Notes: generated by a model from the sequence alone, not told the origin. Counted from the first letter of the stretch, positions 9,691 to 22,827 are shown. The stretch: 64,000 bases of DNA from Saccharum officinarum (GCA_020631735.1 CM036191.1:43225309-43289308); one strand, 5' to 3'. Translations and numbers: made by a program.

Positions 9691-10205
9691 CCACCTGCTG
9701 CAGCTGCCTGCAGTAGCTGTTGCTGGGGCACCGCCGAGCGGGTGCATATGGTCCCACGTGCATGCGCATGGAAAGCGGAGGGAGTGCGAGCGGTCCACAC
9801 GTGCGTCCGGGCGGCAAGGGCCCCCACATGGGTGTGGCCATGGTAACTGTATAACGGATCGGTATCCGATCAAACATTGGGGCGCTAGCAGCTCGCATGC
9901 TTTTGTAAGGTTTTGCGGGTGTTACAAGTACTAGTGTGCATGCACGTGTAAAGCTTTTAATGGTTTTTGTTCTGAACCGGTCTCTATGGTCTTGTTTTCT
10001 TACTGGGTCAATTTGGTTTGAGAGGAAATGGGCTGAGGAGCTTGGTGGGCTGGTTGGGTCTGGGGTTAGCAGCTGTTGGAATGGATTGGTTTGGTTCGAT
10101 TTGGGCTTAGCAGTGTTGTACCCGTTATGCAATGGCTAATACCGTAGAGTAATCAATGGTCAAAAGTCCTGCATCCTACGGGCATCAGAATGGATTCGTT
10201 TTGAT
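9691..10205. other. Intergenic, no gene seen
   Basis: The stretch has moderately GC-rich DNA with G/C-box-like CACGTG steps (9757) and short T/G-rich runs. It is probably the remainder of the element at 9270-9690. Open frames here overlap on both strands and show no family motif. Confidence 0.4.
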
Positions 10206-10364
10206 TTGGGCTTGAGCTGCGGCAGGCAAGTCTTCGCTCCTGCCATAGTAGCAGCCGCAGATGGGAAGGCCATGGACCTCCCATGGGACACTGCTATGAT
10301 TGCTTCGGGGCAAGCCGTCATCATCAACTGTGATGGCCTGAGGCCTGCACTGCTACACAAATGA
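10206..10364 (+). CDS. Possible captured exon, unknown protein
   Basis: One frame, open to a TGA at 10362-10364, contains VFAPAIVAAADGKAMDLPWD and AVIINCDGLRPALLHK. The residue pattern resembles a folded enzyme fragment more than random DNA, but no family was recognised. CACTA-like repeats begin nine bases later, which would fit a gene piece captured by a transposon. Confidence 0.25.
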   Translation: MGLSCGRQVFAPAIVAAADGKAMDLPWDTAMIASGQAVIINCDGLRPALLHK

Positions 10365-10372
10365 TTTTACAA

Positions 10373-10690
10373 GACACTGTCTAACCATTAACAGAGACGT
10401 GCATGATCGGGTGCCGCATCCGTTAATGGTCAGTGCAGCTTCAGAAAAATGCCCGTCTCCGAAAGTCATTTACGGTGGTAGGCGTCCGCCTCCGATAATC
10501 ACCGATTAACGGAGGTGGTCGTCTTCGGACATCTAGCTCTGTAAATCGATTTCTGTATGCAGGCAACTTAAGACGTCTGCCTCCGTTAATCGATGATTTT
10601 CAGAGGAGGCTGTTCAAAGTGTCCGTCTCCTAAAATGGATTTATGGAGATGGACAGCTTAAGATGTCCACCTTTATAATTGGTTGCATCA
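10373..10690. mobile_element. CACTA-like subterminal repeats, remnant
   Basis: Alternating forward and reverse copies of CGCCTCCGTTAATCG-type sequence (GATTAACGGAGGTGG, GTCTGCCTCCGTTAATCGA, GTCCGTCTCC) fill the stretch. A CACTGTCTAACCATTAACAG start lies at 10374. This pattern is typical of CACTA ends. A matching second terminus was not found. Confidence 0.5.
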
Positions 10691-11295
10691 GAAAATAATT
10701 CATAACTTTTTCACGAGGCAATCAGGCAAGCATAATTGCCCAGCCAAATTGGTAGTAGTACTACAATAGATGATTTAGGTAATTACTAGCAAGTGCAAAA
10801 CGACCAAATGAGATACCTGATATGCCAAATTAGGATTAGTTATCAGTACCATGTACCTGCAACCCTGCAATGTGCAACTGAAACCTGCTGTAGTTTTGCC
10901 TAAGACTGATGACGAACGCTACTACTCCAGCTGCCTAAATTAAATAAACATGAGTCGAGAAAGAACAAGAGGCAAAGGGCGACGACTAGGCACACGTAAC
11001 CTACCCACCGGATTGCCTTGCTTAGCAGAACAGAAGGCAACAGTATTAGACATGTATATGTGTTGCATTCATATTAGACATGTAACTTGTAACACAAGCC
11101 GTTTTCGGCTATATATATGAAAGGTCACCTGACCCAAGGGTACAAGGTGTTTTCCTAATTCTCTACAAACAGCATAGTGCTCGGAAATCAGATGATTTAT
11201 TCATTTATCATCTGCTATTCTGCTGGGCGTAGTTAGACTATTAGAGAAGTTTGACTTAGACAAAGCTAAAACAAACTATAATTTGAAACACACGG
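10691..11295. other. Intergenic, no gene seen
   Basis: The sequence is AT-rich, without a supported coding frame. It contains CTATATATATG at 11109-11119 but no gene to go with it. Confidence 0.4.
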
Positions 11296-11311
11296 AGTAT
11301 ACAGTAAGATT

Positions 11312-11631
11312 TTTTTTTGAATGAAACAGGAGGGGTTGCCCCCTACTGTGCTTTTATTAAAAAAATTAAACAAACTTACATACTGTCTTTACAAGAAAAG
11401 TTCAGGAAACAAAGAAGGTCAAAAAGAAAATCTGAAGAATTACACATAGGCTTATAGCCATTGGTTCATTAATGTAGCTAAATTTCTCTTTGCTCTTAGT
11501 ATAACTAAGGCAAATTCTTGTCGAAAGATCCTTTTGCAGTGACTGATAGAGGGATGTATTTGTCTGAAGATTGCATCATTTTGAACCATCCAAATTGACC
11601 AAGACATCGTTACAATGATATCCATAAAGAA
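11312..11631 (-). mobile_element. 5'-truncated LINE with target duplication
   Basis: Read on the minus strand, this is the C-terminal end of a plant non-LTR reverse-transcriptase protein (MVQNDAIFRQIHPSISHCKR, then RAKRNLATLMNQW), followed by a 3' UTR and a poly(A) tail seen as a T run at 11310-11318. A 16-bp direct repeat, AGTATACAGTAAGATT, flanks it at 11296-11311 and 11632-11647. This is the signature of target-primed insertion. Most of the element was never copied in. Confidence 0.85.
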
Positions 11632-11794
11632 AGTATACAGTAAGATTAAGAGGCTATGGGCGCAGAAGGCTGACAGGAGAGGTAGGTTCCGCCCATCCTC
11701 TCTTCAGTCTTCTCCTCCTCATTCATTGTTCACCAGAAGCACAGGCCTCCCCTCTGCGTGTGTAACAACAAAATAAACACCAGAAGAAGCCAAG

Positions 11795-12490
11795 ACAGGT
11801 TAGTGTTTGCTTGTTGCTGGCGAAGAGGCAGGAACCTCATCACCAGCATTCTGCAACAGGGGACATTACCAAGCCATGTATATACCACCATACCCTTTTC
11901 ACTGAGGAACTTCTCCATGGCGGCGATGACGTGTCTGCCATGTGGGTATCTCTTCAGGTTGTCTGCATTGTTCCTGGCCACGTCCAACAGCAGACCCACC
12001 TGCTGCTTCTCTGCCGTCACCACCATCTTCTGGATGACAAAGTTTGCATATCGACTGATCATCATGTCCTGCACACACACACATATATTTTCTGAATCAT
12101 ATTCTCTGTATTTCCTGTATAGTAACAAGTAGGAAAATCTGCCACAGGTAACCAACCACGAGATGGTCGACGTGCTGGCTGCCGGCGTCGCCGAAGATCT
12201 CATTTATGATGAGCTGCCGGTCCTCCTGGCTCCCGAACACCAGGCACTTCTCCAACACGTTGGACGCGAACTTGTGATAACACATGCTCATCACGCGCCT
12301 GTCAAATTTCCTCACTATCATGGACCGAGTGGCCTGGTCTCCATGCTCCAGCAGGTGCTGCACCACGTAGTTTCCGAATGCGTCTGATGACAGCTTGTTA
12401 GCAAACTCGATAATCTCCGCTGTCAGCGTGTGGTAAACCTCGCGGGGTTGTCACAATGGGCCAGCACTTTCTGGAAATGTTTGGAGCGAG
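11795..12490 (-). pseudogene. PUF (Pumilio) RNA-binding protein gene, 3' fragment
   Basis: The minus strand encodes the last PUF repeats. FQKVLAHCDNP lies near 12440-12475. After a one-base frameshift at about 12441 comes EIIEFANKLSSDAFGNYVVQ and RRVMSMCYHKFASNVLEKCL, to about 12157. After an intron whose acceptor precedes 12068 comes MMISRYANFVIQKMVVTAEK and NNADNLKRYPHGRHVIAAME. Functional PUF proteins carry eight such repeats and bind UGUA-type 3' UTR sites to control mRNA decay and translation. Upstream repeats are missing: a repeat element begins at 12478. The true 3' end is uncertain: either the frame runs on to 11730, or a very short 43-base intron leads to a stop near 11797. Confidence 0.8.
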
Positions 12491-13370
12491 CAAAAAGCTT
12501 GCTTTGCTAGGTAATCTGCTTAGCTCATCAATGGGCCTTTACTTGCTATGATTTTCCAAATTTGTGGCATGTTTGGAGCGAGCAAAAAGCTTGCTTTGCT
12601 AGGTAATCTGCTTAGCTCATCAAGGATTTCTTTGTCCACTAGGACCAGCGAAGCAAGCACTTGTATGTAGGTAATCTTTGGTGCAATTACCAAGTCTATG
12701 AGTCAAAGGTGGATGGCCACAATGAGTTCGACAACACTAAAAATCATCTTGCACTAGTTCAATAGGTTCCCTTGTTGGATCAAGTTAGCATTGTGAGCTT
12801 CATCACTAGGATTGTAGAACTTATGTCTTAAATGACGGTCCAAGATGCTATCGTTAAGCTTCTTTGGGTGGGACTGACAAAATACTAGTGATGCCAAAAA
12901 TGAACTCTTTGGCAGCTCAAGATAGTCTACATCCTATGATTCTAGTGGAGTTATCGACCACCAAACAAACTAGACAGTGACCTCTATTTTCTACAAGCTT
13001 GGCACTACGATTACCAATGGAAGGTGTCCTCACAAAATTTTACTTTACACAAGTGAGAACGATAAAGAATATGATGTGGTTCATTATAGTAGACATTGGT
13101 GGAGGATTGGATTGTGCTCCTCCTAATGTGATCTAGTGATCAACAACTAAGTTGTGGTCCTTACCTCTAGAATTGAGAAAACCTCTGCCAGCATGGAGGT
13201 ACAACCATATGAGTCACTTGGTAGGGCGTTGGAGGAGGAGCAAAAGCATCGGCGAGGAAACCAAATAAGTACACACTAAAGCATGCTTTGCTTTGCTATG
13301 CAACTATAAGGTAATCTTGATTTACCAGGCAAGCCGAGTAAAGGTTCCAAACATACACTTATGGTATTTT
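12478..13370. mobile_element. Unclassified DNA-transposon-like insertion with a duplicated end
   Basis: The left part has a 54-bp direct repeat starting ATGTTTGGAGCGAGC at 12478 and again at 12569. The right end near 13355, read in reverse, starts ATGTTTGGAACC and then gives GCTTGCCTGGTAA, resembling the left GCTTGCTTTGCTAGGTAA. The ends are therefore imperfect inverted repeats. No transposase was recognised. It lies against the PUF fragment and probably truncated it. Confidence 0.5.
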
Positions 13371-13446
13371 TCTAGGGTATTCTTGATTGGTGAAATGTTC
13401 AGTGTTTTTGAGATAGCATGAGTTAAACCCAAGGTATTATTAAATA

Positions 13447-13703
13447 CTCCCTCCGTCCACAAAAGAAAACAATTATGGGATTTGTGCCAGCCAAACTAGC
13501 TTAACTTTAATCAAGTTTGTAGTGAACAGTATAAACATTTATGTCTCCAACTAGGTTTACTATGAAAAGATATTTCATAAGTAATTTAATGGTATTTATT
13601 TTCTATCATAAATGTTGGTATATTTTTATATAGCTTTGGTCAAACTTTAAATAGTTCGATTGCTTGAAAAGTGAGAGTTGCATTCTTTTATAGATAGAGG
13701 GAG
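13447..13703. mobile_element. Stowaway-type MITE (257 bp)
   Basis: It starts CTCCCTCCGTCCAC and ends AGAGGGAG, between TA target duplications (13445-13446 and 13704-13705). These are the terminal repeats and target of Tc1/Mariner Stowaway elements. Confidence 0.85.
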
Positions 13704-13705
13704 TA

Positions 13706-14155
13706 TTTTATCTTGTATTCAATGAATATCTATATTATGGTAATGTGTTGAATATAGGGGTTTAGGTCTTGGGCCATGTAGAATAGTTTGGCTAGCCTAT
13801 AGTACTCTACTTTGTATCTTTTTACTCCGGCTACGGTAGCATGGGTGATATAATGAACAGTCTCTACCTCCATTTTGCAATTGGTGTGTGACTTGATGTT
13901 TCCCTGTAGGAAGGGTACCCCTTGCATATAGCAACAATAGATGTCAGGTGGGAATAATCATGAACAATGAGGGGTATGAGCGTGCGCAGTGTATAAGACA
14001 TTCGGTGCATTAATCGGAACAACCAAATGATCGTCTTCCATTGATTGTCCCCGAGGGTCACCTCAGTCACCACCTCCTTGATCCTCATCTGAAGCTTCCA
14101 CCACCATTTGCAGCCATCATTCATTTGACTTCCTCATTACAGTTCCAACACACTA
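13706..14155. other. Intergenic, no gene seen
   Basis: There is no supported coding frame. Short minus-strand frames at 13730-14124 overlap each other and show no recognisable domain. Confidence 0.35.
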
Positions 14156-14450
14156 CACTACTATTGCAATAGTTTTTGGAGGCGGCCATTGTGGCTTTAC
14201 TGAGGCGGGCAAGGAAACCGCCTCCAACAAAAGTGTCACAGTTCATTAGTCTTTTCAGAAGTAGTTTGCTTAAGGCAACCGCCTTTATTAACGAGATTAA
14301 TAGAGACGGACATCATAATTCACGTCTCCATTAATATATTAATAGAGGTTGTACTAAGGTGCCCACCTATGTTACTATATTAATAGAGGTAGTTGTGACT
14401 GCCTCCATTAATGTATTAACGAAGGCATCGTGAGAATGAGGGATGGTAGC
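14156..14450. mobile_element. CACTA end with subterminal repeats, remnant
   Basis: CACTACTATTG at 14156 is followed by alternating GGAGGCGG / CCGCCTCC and ATTAATAGAGG-type repeats up to about 14430. This is the layout of a CACTA terminus. The second end was not found. Confidence 0.55.
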
Positions 14451-17329
14451 TGATGAAGATGGAGGCTTATGTAGACATAGCACAACAGTGAAGAACAAAA
14501 GGAATTTCTAGCTGACATTATCTCTCTTGTGGTGCTCACATTTGTTCTAGGACTTCAGGGGCAGAGTGTCCAGCTACAAGTTAGGTCGACACCACCACTG
14601 GCATTAGTGTTGCCTTTGTTAGCTCCCTCCTCATCCATGTTGGCAAGGAAGACTCCATCTTCCATGTAAGATCGATCGATCTTGATTTATCATGAATGGA
14701 AAATCTATTTGTTTTGCATGTGTTGTTAATCATGCCATATTCATTTCTTCCAATAGAACAAGGAGAAGCTTCATGAGGTGCTCGAGTTCTCCAACATGTA
14801 GCTAAGCACGGCCTTGTCATGAAGCACAGAGAAGAAGCACGCAAAGGTGTTCAGCTAGTGGAAGAAACAATCGTCATAAGAATGTTGTTGGACTGATGCG
14901 TGTGGATGTGTTGTGATGTCACCGTTGCTGCTTTTTTGGAAGGGAGTTCCACATGCAGGTGACTTATATAATCACCCATCTATGGAAATAGCTTTTTAGA
15001 TAAGGAGGACTACAACCAACTCTACAAAGTCCTCGTTTACATTGACCATGCATCTTTTAGAGGTGGTCTATTCAACTACCTTAGCACCCGATGGAAATAG
15101 AGATTATAGTTGTGCCTCCCTTTCTGGCCACTGGTTACCACCACATCGCCATATTTCCCTGTCATCCACTCCCTACCTTCTTACCCTACCTCCACCTAAC
15201 CTCACCATCATGGTGCCCCCAACCTTAGTTCCCTTTTGCTGTGGTCTTTGGGGGTGGGGTGGGGAAGAGGGGAGCAGCTGTCAAACGCTTCAGTTAGTGG
15301 CTCTCTTCATCTTCTCCTGCGATCAATGACTCAATGTATGTCATCATGCTTCAATTAACATACACGGTCATGCATTAAGTGTTTCTTTATAATTTTCTTG
15401 AAGCGACATATATGACATAAATTGAATGACCAAGAGATGTGTCGCCACCCACACATGGGTGACTTAGGAAGCCTAACCCTAACTACCCCTCTCTCGCCCT
15501 ATCAACGCTAGAGTAGGCCGCCAGCAGGGCTATGCGACTTGTTGGGATGGCGGCAGCGGGGCCTTTCCTCGCATTTCGGCGGCCTGGCAGCACATGCTGT
15601 GCTGGGCCAGCTGGGTGTGGCCTTGCTCAGGCCACATGGGGCTTAGCAGGGCCACCTGGTCATGGCTCCAGCAACGCTAGCCAAAGCCTGGCCAGGTGCA
15701 AAGTGGCAATGGTGTCGGGATCTCCTTCCTCCTCGTAAAGAAGCGTCGGCGGTGCCGGCCTAGGCTGCTCAAGGGTTTGGGCAGCCAAATCTACTGCCCT
15801 GGCAGCTAGATCTGGCACCCCACGGCGGGGGGCACTGGTGGTGGTGGCCATGGTGGAGGCGGCAGTACTGGCTTGGTCCACCCAGTGCTCTACCCTACCG
15901 GCCAGATCTGGTGCCTCTTGGGCTGGGGGTGGCTCCCACAGTGGTGGGGCACGTACACCCGACGACAACTGGTGGTGGCTCTAGCAACGTTAGCTACTGG
16001 TGCCAGAGTCGATGACAACAGCCGACAATGGCTTCGGCGTATGGCAGTGTGACACGCGCGGTAGGGTAAGCCCGATTTCGTGTTGCCCGGTCAAAGGGGA
16101 TGGCGGGTGACGTAGGCTAGGGTCTGGCGTCTTCGCCGATGCCCCTTTAGAAGGGTTTCTGTGGGATAGTAGGGTAGCGACGACGGTGGTGACAGCGGGC
16201 TAGGGTCTAGGGTCTTGGCCATACGTTTGTGTTGGGGGATCCTTTGGGCGAATGCCTTAGTGACGGTGACGCCCGTGGGCACCGCTCTTCTTGTTAAGGG
16301 CGTCATGTTCCCCTAGCACTATCTTCCTTGTGTGAAAGCCTGGTTCATCTTGGACGAGCGACGTTGGCATTCTCACCGTCATGCCCTTCCTGAAGGCGTC
16401 ATTTTTGGAATTCGTCTTGGCCATGATCGCCTTTGGATGATACTCTTCGCTTCTCAATGCCCACTTTACGTGTGGAGGGGGGACTTTAAGCATGAAGTCG
16501 AAGTTGCTGCATCAGGGGACATGGCTCGGCAACGATGACACGAGGCAAACCACCCCTTCTTCATCGATTGGGATGCTTCAGAGGTCTGGCAAACGATGGG
16601 GGCTGGGCAGAGGATCAAGATAGGAACTCGGAGCTACTCTTTGCTTTGAGCTTGACAACAATGACATGTTGCGGCCTCTCGCTTTGAGCCACTTGTCTAT
16701 GTTAATTAGGTTCGTCTGGGTCTGCCATGGGAAGTTGGAGCTGCTGGCTGCTTTGCAACCACGCTCGGCAACGATGACTCGTGGCAGTTTTGTTCACTTC
16801 ACGTCTCGTGGGTGGGTCAGCCCTTCACATGTCCTGTGTTGACACCGCGTTTGGCTACCGGCTACCCTTCTTGCTCTTGCCTTTGTCTCAAAAAAAAATG
16901 ACCAATAGATATCAGGCAAGCACGCTAGAGTAATCGCACAGAGGTGTGCCAACTTACCAGCTGTCAGGTACAGAGAAAAAGAAAAGAACCAATTTCAAAT
17001 TTTATCAAAAGAGAAAACGTTACTCAATAAGGCATATCATCATTAGCAAAGCTGTCTAGGAGAAAAACTTGTATCATGGCATTAATACATTAGCAGATAA
17101 TCAAGCAGTAGGAACGTAGATGACAATACATACAATCAGCAGGGAAAGTAATTAATAGGTAACAGTTAGCGCTAGCAGGAAACAAATGAAATCAAAGCTG
17201 CCACTTACAGATATGGAGTACATATCTAATAGATCTGGCAAAGAACTAAATCAAAGATGACGATAAATATAACAGCTAGTAGTATTACAGCAGTAGGGAC
17301 GATATATATACACAAAGGAAAGGAATTGA
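14451..17329. other. Long gene-free stretch
   Basis: Short frames on both strands were inspected (for example 15532-15738, 16257-16538) and none carries a recognisable motif. 15480-16860 is GC-rich and includes near-repeats of CTCGGCAACGATGAC (about 16526 and 16774), probably decayed transposon sequence. 16900-17330 is AT-rich, and may be the downstream part of the candidate gene to its right. Confidence 0.4.
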
Positions 17330-18130
<801 letters not shown>

Positions 18131-18134
18131 GATT

Positions 18135-19132
18135 TATTCTGCTGCTAGCCTGCTACTACTGGTTAATAAATGTAGAGTAAAGTCTATGACAGGTCCTCAA
18201 ACTTATGGAGTTTGTCATCCGGGTTCTCGAACTCAGAAAGTATGTCATTTCAGTCCTTCAACTTTGTTTGAGTCTCATATTCATCCAAATGGGTATTGGT
18301 TCAAGGAACAGCAATGAACTTTACTCTTCGTACTATGGAAAACAATAATAATAATTAAAGCAGTAGCACTATATGACATAATCTGGTAGTTGTGGCTTGG
18401 ATTTCATCATCAAAAGAGAGAAATGTCCAAGTAACAAGCACACCATGCGTGACAGATCAGTTACTAGTGGAGGCGACGACCAGAGAAGAGAGCAGAGACC
18501 CTGCATGCACGGCTGCAGGTTTTCGTGAGGGTTTGGTTGGAAAGGTAGTCACGTAGTAGTAACGGATATGGCTAGTGGCAGAGATCACTGTCAAGGCGGC
18601 CTGCCATAGCCACAGTAGGCTACAAGATTTTGGCCGAAATTCACTTATTTCAGTGTTTCCCGACTTGCAAATATAATGTGTGTTACGGTTCAATAGTTCA
18701 TTTTTATATGCGAGTTTTAAAGAACCCAAGAATCAGTTCCAATGTCTAATATAGTTGAAAGCAATTTTTTTGTGCAACATGAGCGTCAACAAATTGATTT
18801 CTAGTTGCTGATACCCTTGTCATATATTTTATCTATGAGATTATTACTAGTAGGTCCCACCACTTGTGTTCTTGTTTTTGTCATATTTTTCTGTGACTTT
18901 ACATGGTTGGTATTTGAAAATTATTTGTGGTAATTGATAACTGGAAAATCTAAAATATCAAAAATCTATCAATGATAGAAAAAAATAATAAGCCAAATCT
19001 AAAAGGATCGTGGTATCAAAAATCTTTTTTCTATGACTATTAGCAGTGGCTCTACTTCTACAAGAAATCAAACTTGCAACCTATATAATGTGTGTACCCT
19101 TGTAAAGCATCATGGTAGATGACTTTTTTTTA
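18135..19132. other. Intergenic, no gene seen
   Basis: A possible small inverted-repeat element is present: AGAGTAAAGT at about 18174 and ACTTTACTCT at about 18319. The enclosed text (GACAGGTCCTCAAACT) looks like dispersed repeat DNA. The rest is AT-rich and uninformative. Confidence 0.35.
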
Positions 19133-19237
19133 AGATATATCTATATCTATATCTATATCAGTATGTATCCGTATCTATATTTGTATCTCTACCTCTACCT
19201 CTATCTCTATCTCTATCTTTATCTATATCTATATCTT
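19133..19237. repeat. Imperfect TATCTA / CTATCT microsatellite
   Basis: About 105 bp of six-base units (ATATCT, CTACCT, CTATCT, TTTATC) with substitutions between units. Confidence 0.85.
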
Positions 19238-19339
19238 TAGTATTAAAGAATGTTATTTTTGTTGTTCATCCATCACCCTTATTCCCCTCATGGTTCTATC
19301 TATTGGTGAGCCCTGACCTCGCGCCGTGTGCCACCGAGA

Positions 19340-19700
19340 GTCAGCGATAGGGATGCAAAAGGATTGGATACGAATCGATATTTTGATATCGTATTTGTTT
19401 TCGTATTTTTCCTCGGATTTTATATTTAATTTATATTTATTTATTATATTTATTTATATTTTATATTTATTTAAAATAAAATTTTCAGTTCAACATATAT
19501 TTAAAATTTTAAATTTAGATATAGATATTTTTTTGGATATCATTCAGATACATTTGAATGAAATATTAGATATCTGATATCCTGCAGATATTGATGAGAT
19601 TGTATTTGCATTCATCATCCATATAAAGAATTCCAATTTGTATTTGATATCTGAGAAGTCATCTGGACATCTGACAAAGATATTGACAAAAAAATCTAGC
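19340..19700. repeat. AT-rich dispersed repeat rich in GATAT words
   Basis: GGATACGAATCGATATTTTG is followed by many GATATC, GATATT and TTTATATTTATT words. The style matches dispersed non-autonomous grass elements, but no termini or target duplication were seen. Confidence 0.4.
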
Positions 19701-20186
19701 ATGTCAGTCCCTTCAAATAGACGAACGGACGATTGGATAATACTTGTACCATTTGCATTCCTAGTCGGCGAAGTGCCGAAGCGAGAGGAGCATCATTCCT
19801 TTGGATACACACGTCACCCCTCTTATCACTAACCAAGGGCCAATTGAGCTAAGACGCGCGGCAATTAAATATAACGGGGAGCTCATTCCTAAGCTATCAT
19901 TTTCCTGATTTTAGGAGTAGATACCTAATAATATTATCATTTTTAGGAACATTGGTGTTGTTACTATGATACTGCCCGTCTTTATTAAGCAAAAAGGCCC
20001 AACCAGAACGAAGTGGGCCAGGGGAGCTATACAGGAGGCTCAAATTGGATAGGATACTTCATTTACGTAGTGGACAAGGCATACCAAGGTATACTTAGCA
20101 ACCAACTCTATCGAACTAGACTTTCTTATAAGAAGCTAGGTGTGGCAGAACCCCCCAAGTTATGTTGATTTACATGCACTGTCATT

Positions 20187-20350
20187 CGGGGGCGGATCCA
20201 GGATGGGGACAAAGGGGGGCTAAATAATGAAGATTTAGAGCTAGAGCTAGAGATTAATGGTGATTTCAGGCTAAGTAACAGTTATCTAATGGACAAATCA
20301 GGCTCACGAGGGGGTTGCAGCCCCCCAGCCCCCGTATGGATCCACCCCTG
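20187..20350. mobile_element. hAT-type MITE (164 bp) with perfect 8-bp target duplication
   Basis: The ends are CGGGGGCGGATCC and, reversed, CAGGGGTGGATCC. CTGTCATT stands on both sides (20179-20186 and 20351-20358). An 8-bp duplication and CAGGGGCGGATCC-like ends are diagnostic of the hAT superfamily. It encodes no protein. Confidence 0.9.
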
Positions 20351-20358
20351 CTGTCATT

Positions 20359-21660
20359 GTCTTGGAGACATCTGACCAATATGCATGGGACTCAGACAAT
20401 TCTATTAGTATGTAGGGTGTCCTCAGGGGATCCCAAATCATCCACTTTGTTCAACTGTTGAGGATCATTATAGATAAGCATTGCAGTATTACAATAGTTG
20501 ATACAATATATTTTACATCAGAGTAAACGTGCGGAAGTATTACAAACCATTTATTTAAGTCTTACAAACCATAAGCTTTTGCCTTCTCAGACATAGTAGG
20601 GTAGCAAGTACTAACATAATGTACAACAAACAACAAAAGATCATCCTGCACAAGTATGAGAGGTAAAGCACAACACTTACTACTGGCTATCTTCTTCTAG
20701 AACCGTCATACAACATGGGCAAAAACCACTTGCTGCTGATGTTCACCTGTAGCAGGGGTTAACAAACCGTTAGTACTAAATTGTATTCCGCAAGACATAA
20801 CCAGAAAAAGAGAAAAACTCGAAGGGTATGAAAAGATTTAAGGGATACAAGATGGTCCATAGCAAGTATCAAAAGTAACTTTGCATAAAAGCTTACCGAT
20901 GATGGATCCTTACTTTTAAGTTTTAGCTCAAATTAAGTCATTATCAGTAATCCATGTTTGCACTATACTAATTCAAACACTTGATTAAGTCTCACATCTC
21001 ATGTTCATAAGTATCCTTGCCATTAATTAAGTATGATGATGGTGCGAGGATCAAAGATACTTCTTAACTGGGAAGAGATGGTGATTTAAATCAATCGCAA
21101 CCAGCTAGGTGAATCTAACCACACGATATATGCAGGTCCGAAACCTATATCAACTATTCTCTCGCGTCCTCCAAAACGCCGAGAGCATAGTACTCCACCA
21201 CCATGGTTCCGTCCCCGGTGGTGGCCTAGTAGTCATGTGTACACGCAACTCTCACCATCTCTTAACTTCCAATGTGCGGTTATTATAAAAAAAAAGACCT
21301 CTAGTGATAATATTTTAAGAAAAAAAGCTACAGCTGCACCGTGCTCTTTTGGTTTATATATCGTGTGTGCATACGAGGTACCGACGCTGGGAACGACGAA
21401 CATGCACCAGCTTTGCCGCGTGTCCACTATGTGGAAACCTCAGAATAGTCACCATTCGAGGATATGCCTTGGCTTGATCAGGACGTTGAGATCATGATCA
21501 AGCGTAGTATGAAATTTAATCCATTTGTCCTGACCGTATGGATTAGTCACCGTACATTGACGAGCACGTATAGAAAGCGCAGTCAATCAATCTATACACA
21601 CACACGGACATTTACACGTGCGACAGTCCCCAAGTTAGTTATGGCGGTTACTCATTGATC
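20359..21660. other. Intergenic region downstream of the first RING-H2 gene, no gene seen
   Basis: The sequence is AT-rich with no recognisable motif. A GGTGGTGGCC-like inverted motif (CCACCACCATGG / CCCGGTGGTGG) lies at 21197-21225. Confidence 0.35.
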
Positions 21661-21665
21661 GCTCA

Positions 21666-22202
21666 CTAGGCGGCGGCATTGTCGGCGGCAGGAGGAGCGA
21701 GCGGGGCGCGGCAGAGCGGGCAGGTATCATGCGCGCGCAGCCACTCGCCGACGCAGGCGGCGTGGAAGTAGTGCATGCACACCGGCAGCACCCTGAGGGC
21801 GTCGCCGTCGGCCAGCTCAGCCAGGCACACCGCGCACGCCGACTCCGCCGGCCACCCGTCCGCCCTCAGGTACGTGCAAACCAGCGGGCTTATCGCCCGC
21901 ACAATCTCCACGGCCACCGCCGCCGGCGCCGGCGGCTGCTGACGTGGCGCTACTACACCGCCCCCGCTTCCGATGCCGACCGTGCGCACACGGCGGCGTT
22001 CGGCGGCGTCGGCCTCCTGCGCGTCCTTGAGGTAGCGGAGCCAGAAGTGGAGCAGCTTGGCGAGCAGGGCAATGAGGCCCAGGGTGACCACGGCGGCGGC
22101 GGCCACCTTGTAGAACGGCGAGATGTGATGCGATGGCCGCTGCTGCGTGTTGGAGTACGGGTTGCCGCCGGTGTTGGTGGCCATGGACGGATTGGTCGGC
22201 AC
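21666..22202 (-). CDS. RING-H2 finger protein, ATL-like (E3 ubiquitin ligase)
   Basis: This 178-residue, intronless protein has one hydrophobic segment at about residues 33-54 ([20 protein letters not shown]). A basic linker follows, and then a complete RING-H2 domain: C123, C126, C142, H144, H147, C150, C161, C164, with W154 and P162 typical of ATL proteins. The family binds an E2 enzyme through this zinc domain and ubiquitinates target proteins at membranes. The GLD motif of classical ATLs is replaced by a VCTYL segment. The upstream Met is used; MATN at residue 7 is a possible alternative start. No intron is expected in ATL genes. A related gene lies at 28941-29543 in the same orientation. 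Confidence 0.93.
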   Translation of the reverse strand: MPTNPSMATNTGGNPYSNTQQRPSHHISPFYKVAAAAVVTLGLIALLAKLLHFWLRYLKDAQEADAAERRRVRTVGIGSGGGVVAPRQQPPAPAAVAVEIVRAISPLVCTYLRADGWPAESACAVCLAELADGDALRVLPVCMHYFHAACVGEWLRAHDTCPLCRAPLAPPAADNAAA

Positions 22203-22827
22203 TCTGGAGTGACGAAACTGTAATCCTGCTGATGAGTTATGGAATCAAGGCGGGCCAGGCAACAATCGTCATATTTGTTTGTTTTTATAGGGAACGGTAG
22301 CTAGCTAACGGCTGAATGACGACACCGACGAGGCTTGATGCTGAAGCCAGAAAGCCTGGATCTCTCCGATTCCTAGAATCCCACGATCGTGCCGGCCGGC
22401 CGGAGCAATCTTGGCTATCACTAATTAACTGCACACATTTTTACTCCGGAAAAAATATGTGCTGGAAACCACCGTGCAAACTTGAAAATCATTTTTAAAA
22501 AGTGTCTTAGTAGTTCAAATAATTTTGAAATTTGATATATCCATATTGAGCATAAAAATATGTAATTATGTGCAAAAGTTGGGATTCAAACTCAAATCAG
22601 AAAAATTTATACAAACAGCGATGGTTTTAGATGTTTTAGATGCATGTATTTGTCTTTTAGTGCATATGTAACTCAAATATATTATTTTCGTATGATTTTT
22701 TCAAAAGATAGTTTGCATCTCAATTTTGCTATATTTTAGATTTTTTTAACAACCAAAATACATTTTGTAAATTGATTTCCATATTTCCACTTAGTATGTG
22801 GTTTGTGCCATGTATTTTGCCTTTTTA
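22203..22827. other. Upstream region of the RING-H2 gene
   Basis: A minus-strand promoter is expected here, but no convincing TATA box was chosen. The part beyond 22440 is AT-rich repeat-like DNA. Confidence 0.35.
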
